DNA of 64,000 nt, taken from positions 5,022,648 through 5,086,647 of the forward strand of contig NC_081552.1 of assembly GCF_963082655.1 (NCBI RefSeq), written 5' to 3'. Each line of letters opens with the position of its first letter. The first letter of the stretch is position 1. Below are positions 1-12,100 of the stretch, one piece after another. Source of the stretch: Stomoxys calcitrans (Eukaryota > Arthropoda > Insecta > Diptera > Muscidae). The notes beneath the pieces were generated by a model. That model ran no database searches and was not told where the DNA came from. It saw only the letters and a program-made list of their open reading frames with translations. Made by a program: the position numbers and the translations under genes.

Positions 1-440
1 TCCTGGCGAGGCGATCATAAAATTCTCAGCCGTGGTTATCCCCTCCTAATGCTGGCGACATTGCCATGTATTGGGTTGCCCAAAAAGTAATTACGGATGT
101 TTCATATAGTCGGCGTTGACAAATTTTTTCACAGCTTGTGACTCTGTAATTGCATTCTTTCTTCTTTCAGTTATCAGCTGTTACTTTTAGCTTGCTTTAG
201 AAAAAAAGTGTAAAAAAAGTATATTTGATTACAGTTCATTCTAAGTTTTATTAAAAATGCATTTACTTTCTTTTACAAAATCCGCAATTACTTTTTGGGC
301 AACCCAATAAAAACTTCCCCTCAAAAGAGGTGCCGCACTGCGGCACGCCGTTCGGATTCGTCTATAAAAAGGAGGTCCCTTATCATTGAGCTTAAACTTG
401 AATCGGACTGTACTCATTGATATGTGAGAAGTTTGCCCCT
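1..440 (+). repeat. tRNA-derived SINE, 5' cut by window edge, split by a MITE
   Basis: Bases 1-70 and 308-440 together match the body of the SINE seen complete at 33061-33352: the 'cctcctaatgctggc' block, then the GCAC-rich 'cactgcggcacgccgttcgg' block, then the block ending 'gtttgcccct'. The tRNA-like head lies left of the window. A 237-bp MITE at 71-307 interrupts it, so the SINE is the older insertion. Confidence 0.75.
71..307 (-). mobile_element. 237-bp TA-flanked MITE, copy 1
   Basis: Terminal inverted repeats TTGGGTTGCCCAAAAAGTAA at one end and its complement at the other, directly flanked by TA on both sides, the target duplication typical of the Tc1/mariner superfamily. No coding capacity. 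It matches copies at 4177-4407 and 25151-25387 but lies in the opposite orientation. It is inserted in a SINE. Confidence 0.85.
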
Positions 441-1727
441 GGAAGAGGTGCCATTTGCACAGGAAGAGGTGCTATTAAAAATTTTATTTTCCTTATTTAA
501 AGCCAGCCCATGTTAAACCTACCGCAACATATGCCAAAATTGGAAAATATTATTCCTTATGCTGTAAAAGAAGGCGCAGCGGAGCGAACCGATTCAGTCA
601 GTAAGTAACAACCAACAAATTATCAAAGAACAAAAACATTCACATCAAACACGACCCGACCTCCGTGCACTTCGATTCTATTTTTGATGTTTTTATTGAA
701 GAATACTCAAATTAATTCGACTTCATAGATATTCCATATAATAGGCCATGCATATGTCTATGGAAGTGTTCAAACAAATGAATTATGGGCTATTTGGATA
801 TGGAGGGAGCTAATTCAATAATTATTAACACGACGCGATGTCTTCCACAATAATTTGTGGTCACATTAATCAAATCATAGACATAGAAATTTGAAAACTA
901 TTCGATATGGACAAATTATATGTTCCAATCCAATATCAATGTCTCATAAAATTTATAAACACACAATTTAAGTTATAGCGATGAAAACAAAACACAGCAA
1001 CTAATGATTTGTTCCCCTCGGATTTATGGACACAGCCCAGATCATTTTGGCAATAGCACACACACACACACACACACAAAAGACATTAAAAACATTTGTC
1101 TGGTGTACATTTAACTTTGATTGTGCATGTACACATATACGAGTACTTACACTTGTAAAATTTATCTTTATCTTTTCTCGCTTGGAATCGATTTGATATG
1201 TTGCTTGTTCAGTTTTGCTTCCATAGAGTGTGGAACGCTGCCATTGCTAATTGGCATTGTCCTCTGCCATTTGTTGCCGTTTGATATGATGGAAATGTCG
1301 CCGCCACAACTGTGAGCCAATTTGTTGTTGCTCATTTTTCGGCATATTTTATCAGTGGACTGATTTCAAGATCATAATATAGGCAGGCTGGCGGTCGGCA
1401 CACAAATAGATGGTTGTCTCGGTGGCATGCATGCCTGTTGCGGCTCTAGTAGCACTGATGGTAGTGTTTAAAATCACTCGACTGGCTGGGATTTCAGTGT
1501 TGTGTTTTTTTCTTCGTTGTGTCGTATAATTAACAAAAACAATTCTTGTCTGTTTTCTTCGCATGTTATGGCCACTAGCCAAAATCAAAATGGTTTGGTT
1601 TAAACAATTAATAAAAGCTTCTTTCTTTTGCGCTGAGAAGTCAAACGCAGTCGCTGGTGATCTGTCAAGTGGGCTGGTTGTCCCTACACACATTACATAA
1701 GTCCAAAATAGACAAAGAGCTACGAAA
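441..1727. other. Upstream region of the MYND gene, no gene seen
   Basis: AT-rich sequence with a (CA)n tract at about 1059-1078. A GC-richer stretch at about 568-600 resembles the tail of the Helitron-like family ending at 38298. The promoter of the downstream gene should lie here, but I could not identify a core promoter by eye. Long antisense reading frames over 1352-1843 are shadows. Confidence 0.5.
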
Positions 1728-4700
1728 ATGAAACCCAATAAGAAAAAGCCCAGAATACGCAATAGACCGCGTAACAAGGCAAATCGTTTGAAGGCAGAAG
1801 AGGATGGAGAAAACGAGGTCAATTTCCAGCAGGGTGAGGTCAACGGAAATGAAACTCCAAAAAATTTAAATCCATCTCAAGAGGAAAGTGATGATGATGA
1901 TGATGATGACGATCTACCTGGTTTGGAAGAAGATGGCGGTGCTACTGCCAAGACATTAGATCCGAATGAGGCCATTAAAACCATACAGCGATTATTGCGC
2001 GAGAGAATGCTGAAAAATCAACAAAAGGCTGCTGAAGCTAATGCCCCTCAAAACTTTGAAAGTGCCAGGGATACAAAGGCTAAGACTCTTGGTGGTGCAA
2101 CTAAGTCTTCCAAAGTTGAAGCATCAAATGAACCAAAAGCACCTGTTAATCAAAAATCTCCAAAACCGGACCCCTCCAAAGAGACAAAGGCTGCAAACAA
2201 TCAAAAATCAGCTAAAATGGAAGCTTCTAAAGACGCCAAGCCTAGCACAGCTACTTCTAGTCAAAAATCCGGAAAATCGAAAGAGAAATCAAGCGAAAAC
2301 AAAAGTGACAAAGGTGCATTTATACAAAATCTTCAAAAGAAAATGGAGGCCATGTTGGCAGATGGTAAGTACGACTATGAACATTTGAGAATGTGTTTGG
2401 TTAGGAGAGGAAAAGTGTTGTTAGCGTGAGAGAGAGATAGATAGAGAGAGAGATAGATAGAGAGAGAGAGAGAGAAATGGAAAGAAGAAACACGAAGAAT
2501 ATCAAAATCTTACTTCACATTACCACCAATAAAAGACAACATTTATTTGAATTTAAATACTTTTGTTATTTTTAATAAATAAGAAGTATTAACTTTGGGG
2601 TTTTTTTAGACTTCCGACCTTATTCACGAAACTTAATGATGCCTTCAAATAGTTTTATTGACAGTTCTATAAAGAAAATCTATCAAATAAACCTATTTCA
2701 AATCTACATTAAGTCTTGTGAATAGGGCCCTTCATATTCGTCAATTTTCCTCTTTAAAAATTGGCCAATTAGAAGCACAATAAATAACTTTTAAATATTT
2801 TTATATTTTTTAAACAGCTTTATACAAACCTTTAACATTCCAGAAGCTATCAAAACAATTTGTTTTAAATATGATTATTTCAATAACAATAAAAGACCAT
2901 TTTTCAAAAATGTAGAATTTTCCAAATTTTATTTATCCTTCATAAATAAAACTCTTTTTAGAAGTTTTATGTTTTCCTTCAGAGAATAAAACTCTTTTTA
3001 GGAGTTTTATTTTTTCCTTCAGAAAATAAAACTCTTTTTTTTATTCTTTCCTTCAGAAAATAACATTTTTCAAAGTTCGCCGCTGATCTGATCATTAAAA
3101 TTTGTAAAGCAGTGTAATTACTTCATGAATTCTTTGAATTCATGATTATGTGATACAATTGATAAAGATTTAGCGAAAGGCTTACGGACTCCTACTTACA
3201 GGTTTGTTGTATACAAGATACACGATACACGATATGTTACAAATTATTTCATCAACATGACTAGTCATTTTAATTTACCCCAAGTTTCCATTGATGAAAT
3301 TCCATCTAATTGATGCCAAAAAGCTTAATGCGTTACAAATCCTTCTGCTTGAGAAATGTCAATACCGCGCTTAACCCAGGTCAGTCAGAATGGGAAATTA
3401 TGGAAGCCCTCTTGGAGCCGCTCTACGTCGCCACACAAATGCTTCAAGAAGAGCAATTATTTTATAGCGATTTCTTTAAAATATGGCTTCAAATGAAGCT
3501 GGACGTTCAGACGAAACCCGCCAGCTCTGAATATCTGACAATATTAGAACGGCATGAAAAAGTGCTGCTAAAAATCCAACACTCCTTGCAGCTTTATATT
3601 TGGACACCTCATGCAAAATTTCAACCAAATCGGGTAAGAATTGCGCCATCTAGTGACTCAAGAAGTCAAGATTTATGATCGGTTTATATGGTAGCTATAT
3701 CAAGTTATGGACCGATTTAAAGCATACTTAGCACAGTTGTTGGCTGTCATAACTTAACACTTCGCCCTAAATTTCAGCCAAATCGGATAGGAATTGCGCC
3801 CTCTAGACGCTCAAGAAGTCAAAACCCCAGATAGGTTTATATGACAGCTATATCGGGTTATGGACCGATTTCAACCATACTTAGCACAATTGTTGGAAGT
3901 CATAATAAATCACCTCATGCAAAATGTCAGCCAAATCGGATAAGAATTGTACCCTCTATGGCGGCTATATCAAAACATGGACCGATATAGCCCATTTACA
4001 ATCGCAACCGACCCAAGAAGAAGTATTTGTGCAAAATTTTAAGCGGCTAGCATTACTCCTTCGAAAGTCAGCGTGCTTTCGACAGACAGACGGACGAACG
4101 GAAAATGTCATGATGATCAAGAATATAATATTTTAGACGAATATATCGATGAGTTACAAACAGAATGACGAAATTATTGGGTTGCCCAAAAAGTAATTGC
4201 GGATTTTTTAAAAGAAAGTAAATGCATTTTTAATAAAACTTAGAATGAACTTTAATCAAATATACTTTTTTTACACTTTTTTTCTAAAGCTAAAGTAACA
4301 ACTGATAACTGACAGAAGGAAGAATGCAATTACAGAGTCATAAGCTGTGAAAAAATTTGTCAACGCCGACTATATGAAAAATCCGCAATTACTTTTTGGG
4401 CAACCAACTCCTGAACATAGTTCTATTTTCTGAAGGAAAAAATAAAACTCCTAAAAATAGACGGGGAAAATAAAACTCCTGAAAAGAGCTCTATTTTCTG
4501 AAGGAAAAAATAAAACTCCTAAAAATAGTTTTATGTACGACGGATAAATTAAGCTCGCTTTTCAAGAGTTTCATCCGACATTTTATTTTTACGTTGAAAA
4601 AAACCCCTTAACTTTGAAATTGGGAGCGTTTTTGTTTTAATCACCATAGATTCTGAAAGAGCTTTCCGAGATGAATCTATTGGTATATGACAGTATAGGT

Positions 4701-7700
4701 CTCCGTTGACTCTAACATTAAGAGTTTTGGAGTTAAAATTTTAAGGTCAACGGTCGAATAAAAACTACTTCAAATTAAATTGTTTCCACAATTTCGTGTT
4801 TTAAACAGCTTTCTCATAACTTGAAAAATGTTTACGCATAATGTTCATAACAAAAATGATGAACCGTGTGTAAATTAACAATTTTGGTATACATTTTCGA
4901 TTACATGTGAATATAAAAAGTGGCCTGTCATAAGACAACTACATGCCGTGTAATAGCGGCCGTAGAAAGTAATCATTGAACATATTCCAATTTAGTCTTC
5001 ACATCAGCCATTATCGTTAACATCTCTTAGCACACAATTCCTAACATCCTTTTCCATTAGCTGTAAGACACGTAAATTCGAGATGACTATCTCTACTTGG
5101 CCTCCCCATCGGAGTTTTGGTTTTCCCCTTCTGGTTTTACCATCAGACTCATTCTAAAACGACTTTTGCAGCTAACCAACATTATCTTTGTGTTTTGATA
5201 AGTTGAACTATGCCAATGATAAAGGTATCACAGAGAAAATGAAAAGCATGATTCAATAAAGAAATTTGTTAACTCAATTAAAAATTTGCCCGATTTGGCT
5301 GAAATTTTGCATGTAATGTCTAGATTAGTATGCCCCCATCCTTTGGAGGTGGGGATATAAAAACTGATACATATTTACGAAATGCAACTTTTTTATTCGA
5401 CTTATATCCAACAAGTCGAATGTGTTCCCATACGCATGAGTGACAGGAATTTTGTTATTAATTATACGCACCATAAACCTTTGAGGCACCAAATATTTTG
5501 TCCGTCAGAGCTCCATATAGTCTTTGCAGTACACAACTGGACTGTGAGTTAGAGCATCTTAGAATCGATTTATATTTATTTTATAGTTCAAAGCTGTAAG
5601 TCTTGTTTTTGCCTTAAAGTATATTCCACTTTTTGTAAATGAAATTATTTTCATATCCGCGATACAGAATATTGCTAAATACACGTTTTTAATTGTTTGT
5701 ATTCTTCGCTGCTTGCTTTGACAGATGTTTTTTTTTAATATATCAAGAAATAAACCACCGTTATGTTTACTCCTTTTTGATTTACTTTCTTAACTAAATA
5801 AAGGCCTCAGACTTCTTATATTTTAAGTTATTACTCACTCTCTCTCTCTCTCTCTCTCTCAATCCTACTCTCGCACTTATTACAACATCGATATTGACAT
5901 ACTCTCAGGGGGGTTTTATGGCGCTCTAACTTCTTTCACATAAAAACTTGTTTATATTTTTTTTTTTAATTCTCAATATAAAAAGACTAAATATTCTCTA
6001 AAATAAAGAAACACATATTTTATCTATCATTTAGGCGATGCCAATCTGGAAAATAATCTTATGGCGAACTTGAAAAAGCTCTTAGACGGCGAAGCACCCA
6101 CTGATATAGTGTCCAGTGACGAGGAAGAAGAAGTTTTGGAATATGTATACAAACCACGAAAATATTTTATTGCCTCCCTATGCAATGTAAGTCAATCGAT
6201 TATTTTTACTGTTAACATACAAATGCACATAATTTAAGAAATTCATTATCACCTTCTGTTTGACAGCTATGCAAGATTGATTTGTGCAAACAACAATCAA
6301 TTGAGTGTTCAAAATGCCATATGACATATTATTGCAGCGTTAAGCATATGCAAAATGATGCAGAACATCGACCATTATGTTCAGCATTGCGAAAAGTGGC
6401 TGCCGAAATATCTGGTAAGATGTATAGTTCATAAAACACCCACCCGCCCATGTCTCTTGCAACAAATTTTCTCAATGATCGTTAGCATGCGTCTGTCATT
6501 TTGTGATAAACGGAAATTCATTAACATTTTTGATTTTATGACCAATGACAGATTTGTATAGACAACAACAAGATTCCTCATAAAATTTGTTCTATCCTCA
6601 GCATTTACGTATGTATGTATGGATGCACATACACACATGTGTGTATTAGGTTGTAACAACGAACATTTGAGTGCAAATTTCTTTCATTGTCAAATCCATG
6701 CGTATTTTCAAGATTAAGGAATTTGAACTCAAATGTTATTGCTTTAGACTGAAGGAAGACACTATGTCCGCTTATGATGCTGAATTTTTTTATGATGCCA
6801 AATTTTCCATTACGGAACATCAGAAAGATTACTACTACTACGAAATTTCCCATGAACATTCCATTAAGGAATAGGGGATACTTCTCAAGGAGTGCGGTTC
6901 GATTAAAGTTTAAGCTCAGTGAGAAGGGCCTCCTTTTTTATGCCGAGTCCGAACGGTGTGCCGCATAGCGACACCACTTAACAGAGAAGTTTTACCATGG
7001 CAGGATACCTTACAAATGTAGCCAACATTAGTAAGGGGATGTTCAGACGACAGAAAGTTCAATTTCATTTAAACGAGTGCTGTGCGAATCGAATCTTTTA
7101 ACACAATGGTAAGGAACCGTTTGAGCCGATTCCTTCAATTTTTCTGTGACTGAAAGCTTCACAAATATGAATAAGTGAGGTCATATTCGACGCAGAAAAG
7201 TGTTTTCGATAATCTCACTACATTTAAACTATTCACTTGCGCTACGGCGATCAATAGATAATTCTACACTTCTTATGATATTCTAATGGTCTAATGGTCA
7301 AATTAGCAAAACTCTCCCCTTTGGGGAAGATAACGTAAAAGATTTAAATTCATTGCGCAGTTATAACAGATAAAACTTAAAATGTTGAAATGTTTCTTTC
7401 AATTTTGTTTTTAAAAAAATCACCCTATAAATGTACCGTCCAAATTATTCTCTAAACACCCTAGTGTTTAAAATATACACACGCGATCGTTTAGCTTTCA
7501 AAATTAATTCTTATTTGACATTCGCCACGTAGGAACATATCCTAAATGTTTACACAACACACACAGACATTTTTTAATATTTGTTTATTTTTATGTTTTT
7601 TCTCTCTGTTTTTTTTTCAGGTGGTCACATTTTCGATAAATGTTCAGATATGACGCCAGATCAATTTCGTTCGTATCGTATAGTAACGATACGCAATGCC

Positions 7701-9159
7701 AGTTCTATTCTGCAAAGACCCTTGACGGCGACCGAGCAAGAAGTTATTCTATTTCCCCGCCTATGTATGCATGTGAAATGTCGCAAATTTGAGTTTAAGG
7801 CCTTGCAAGATTGTGCTGACTGTGGCATGGTGTCCTATTGTTGTGATGACCATGTGGTAGCTGAGCATAAGAAATGGTGCACAGCGTATCATCTCTTTAA
7901 AGAGCTGATAATATTTCAGGAAAAGTTTGGCCGTTTAGATCCTGGACTTCCGTCAAAGGTCCTAAAGGAGACACCCACAATGTGCAACAATACCAAGGAG
8001 GTGTTCCTTAAATTGGGTCTAGGTAACTATTAATGGGGTCGATTAATGCTTGCAACCAAACTTCAGTTGTGTTGCCAATGGACAAATCTGTTATAGACAT
8101 TTCTTTCGACTTAGTGGCTTTATCTCCTAAATTTGAATTGCAATTCATAATCGATACGTAAGATTTATTTAATCAAAGAGTATAACATCCACAAAATACT
8201 GTATACTCTCTTGTTTTCAATTCTAGATTAACTTTTACTTGTTTTCCAACTAATTGTTCTACTTTTTCTACTCTCAATAGATATACCAGACAACTGTTGT
8301 GAATATGCAGCTCTAACACAAATCTCTACGGGACCTTTGACTGCCTGGTATGCTCTAAAAGCTACGCAACAATTGAATAGTCACGAAGACCTCACCATTC
8401 ACTTGATAGGTATGCTTGTGCTGATGGACTTGCCTGTGGCATTTCTGTTCTGTTTATTTATAGTTGACATCGAATCAATGGGAACATTTATTTTTAGGAG
8501 CCGAAATAGAATTTGAAGTCGATGTGTTAAATAAATGGGAATTGTTCTTCCTGCACATTACCCACACAGTCAAGAATCTGAATGTGGTATTTGTGGGGCC
8601 TGAACTAAATCCCAATAATATATCATTCGATCAATTAAAGAAAACAAAGTATGTCAGATGTCGTGGCCCATCTGTTGGCATAGATTGAAATGTATTTCAT
8701 TTATATTTTAGATGTTGCAAGGCATGCCGGAAAAATGAGCGCACTGTGAAATATTTCTTTGAACCCCATATCTATCATGACTATCGCAAGAGGAAAAACT
8801 TTGTAACGCCCAATTTAGGTAAGTGAAAAGAGATGCTTTTAAAAGCTGGCTTTTGCATCGAACCGAACCACAAACAGACACAACCATATTTTATTTGCTT
8901 TTCCCTGGCTTTATTTCACTCAAATATTTCTAACATCAAAATATCTTACAAATAGTACTACTTCAAACCATTTTTTGATTGCCACATGCATCTGGTCCTT
9001 CTGTGATTTCCTGAAAAATCTGCATTCATACTGTCTTGTCTTTCTGTCATTTATGTTGACATCGCCCCCCCTTTTTGGTTTCAAAGAAAGAAAACATACA
9101 GATATGAAATTGATACAACTTGTTGTTCATATAGAAATATTACAAGTTTACGCATGTAA

Positions 9160-9197
<38 letters not shown>

Positions 9198-12100
9198 CCA
9201 AAGTATTCTATATTTGTGGCTTTGAGAATGATAATAGCCTAAATCTAAATCTGAAACATTATGTGTAAGGCCAATTTTTTGCCATAAGTATAACAACGAA
9301 TGGCAAAGGATTTGATATAAAAATCCATTATCGTAATCTCAGCCTTTAAACAACTAAACCTTTTCTATGGAAACTTCAATTCAGCATGGCTGAATAAGGT
9401 TTTCTATAGAAAATCTTCAATTCAGCCTGGCTGAATAAGGTTTTCTATAGAAAATCTTCAATTCAGCCTGGCTGAATAAGGTTTTCTATAGAAAATCTTC
9501 AATTCAGCCTGGCTGAATAAGGTTTTCTATAGAAAATCTTCAATTCAGCCTGGCTGAATAAGGTTTTCTATAGAAAATCTTCAATTCAGCCTGGCTGAAT
9601 AAGGTTTTCTATAGAAAATCTTCAATTCAGCCTGGCTGAATAAGGTTTTCTATAGAAAATCTTCAATTCAGCCTGGCTGAATAAGGTTTTCTATAGAAAA
9701 TCTTCAATTCAGCCTGGCTGAATAAGGTTTTCTATAGAAAATCTTCAATTCAGCCTGGCTGAATAAGGTTTTCTATAGAAAATCTTCAATTCAGCCTGGC
9801 TGAATAAGGTTTTCTATAGAAAATCTTCAATTCAGAAAATTCTATAGAAAATCTATAGAAAATCTTCAATTCAGCCTGGCTGAATAAGGTTTTCTATAGA
9901 AAATCTTCAATTCAGCCTGGCTGAATAAGGTTTTCTATAGAAAATCTTCAATTCAGCCTGGCTGAATAAGGTTTTCTATAGAAAATCTTCAATTCAGCCT
10001 GGCTGAATAAGGTTTTCTATAGAAAATCTTCAATTCAGCCTGGCTGAATAAGGTTTTCTATAGAAAATCTTCAATTCAGCCTGACTGAATAAGGTTTTCT
10101 ATAGAAAATCTTCAATTCAGCCTGGCTGAATAAGGTTTTCTATAGAAAATCTTCAATTCAGCCTGGCTGAATAAGGTTTTCTATAGAAAATCTTCAATTC
10201 AGCCTGGCTGAATAAGGTTTTCTATAGAAAATCTTCAATTCAGCCTGGCTGAATAAGGTTTTCTATAGAAAATCTTCAATTCAGCCTGGCTGAATAAGGT
10301 TTTCTATAGAAAATCTTCAATTCAGCCTGGCTGAATAAGGTTTTCTATAGAAAATCTTCAATTCAGCCTGGCTGAATAAGGTTTTCTATAGAAAATCTTC
10401 AATTCAGCCTGGCTGAATAAGGTTTTCTATAGAAAATCTTCAATTCAGCCTGGCTGAATAAGGTTTTCTATAGAAAATCTTCAATTCAGCCTGGCTGAAT
10501 AAGGTTTTCTATAGAAAATCTTCAATTCAGCCTGGCTGAATAAGGTTTTCTATAGAAAATCTTCAATTCAGCCTGGCTGAATAAGGTTTTCTATAGAAAA
10601 TCTTCAATTCAGCCTGGCTGAATAAGGTTTTCTATAGAAAATCTTCAATTCAGCCTGGCTGAATAAGGTTTTCTATAGAAAATCTTCAATTCAGCCTGGC
10701 TGAATAAGGTTTTCTATAGAAAATCTTCAATTCAGCCTGGCTGAATAAGGTTTTCTATAGAAAATCTTCAATTCAGCCTAGCTGAATAAGGTTTTCTATA
10801 GAAAATCTTCAATTCAGCCTGGCTGAATAAGGTTTTCTATAGAAAATCTTCAATTCAGCCTGGCTGAATAAGGTTTTCTATAGAAAATCTTCAATTCAGC
10901 CTGGCTGAATAAGGTTTCTATAGAAAATCTTCAATTCAGCCTGGCTGAATAAGGTTTCTATAGAAAATCTTCAATTCAGCCTGGCTGAATAAGGTTTTCT
11001 ATAGAAAATCTTCAATTCAGCCTGGCTGAATAAGGTTTTCTATAGAAAATCTTCAATTCAGAAAATTCTATAGAAAATCTATAGAAAATCTTCAATTCAG
11101 CCTGGCTGAATAAGGTTTTCTATAGAAAATCTTCAATTCAGCCTGGCTGAATAAGGTTTTCTATAGAAAATCTTCAATTCAGCCTGGCTGAATAAGGTTT
11201 TCTATAGAAAATCTTCAATTCAGCCTGGCTGAATAAGGTTTTCTATAGAAAATCTTCAATTCAGCCTGGCTGAATAAGGTTTTCTATAGAAAATCTTCAA
11301 TTCAGCCTGGCTGAATAAGGTTTTCTATAGAAAATCTTCAATTCAGCCTGGCTGAATAAGGTTTTCTATAGAAAATCTTCAATGCAGCCTGACTGAATAA
11401 GGTTTTCTATAGAAAATCTTCAATTCAGCCTGGCTGAATAAGGTTTTCTATAGAAAATCTTCAATTCAGCCTGGCTGAATAAGGTTTTCTATAGAAAATC
11501 TTCAATTCAGCCTGGCTGAATAAGGTTTTCTATAGATAATCTTCAATGCAGCCTGGCTGAATAAGGTTTTCTATGGAAAATCTTCAATGCAGCCTGGCTG
11601 AATAAGGTTTTCTATAGAAAATCTTCAATTTGTTTCTTTTTCGGTTTGTTTGTGTGTTTCTTATAGACTCAGAAACGGCTGAACCGATTTTCTTGAAATT
11701 TTCAAAGATGGTGCAAAATGATCCTTTGGTACTATTTACATACATTGATATATGAAGGAGGGGCCGACCCTCTCACTTATACTAATTTTCAGAAACGCCA
11801 GATGTCAGGGATGGGTGGTGCGATTTAACCGAAATTTTGTGTGCTCTCTTATAGTGATCTAAAAACAAAAATTTGGTATTTAAATTTCGGATGGGGTACC
11901 TAGGGGGGCCGCCCCACCCCCAAGACCTAACAAATATATGTATAGCCTAATTACGACAATATGGGACTCAAATGAAAGGTGTTTAAAATTAAAAAACGTA
12001 TCTGATATCCAATTATCGAACCAAGTGTTTGGATGACCCCCCCGACCCCCAAAACACCCCTAAATCGGACATATTTACCGACCATGTCAATATGGGGCTC

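Larger units (their letters stand above)
2930..4560. mobile_element. Composite foldback-like element with nested insertions
   Basis: The left arm (about 2930-3065) has three degenerate repeats of 'ataaaactctttttagg' and 'tttccttcaga'. The right arm (about 4408-4545) carries the same blocks in inverted order ('tctgaaggaaaaaataaaac'). Between them are a hAT-like coding remnant (3250-3595), a 153-bp-period repeat (3590-4176) and MITE copy 2 (4177-4407). I infer one old inverted-repeat element with later insertions. It lies in intron 1 of the MYND gene. Confidence 0.5.

Noticed and set aside
1352..1843. A 163-codon reverse-strand frame
   Set aside because: It overlaps the start of the MYND gene in antisense, has no recognisable domain and its composition looks random.
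9359..11630. CRISPR-like array
   Set aside because: The repeat is contiguous with no unique spacers, and the host is a eukaryote; it is a satellite.
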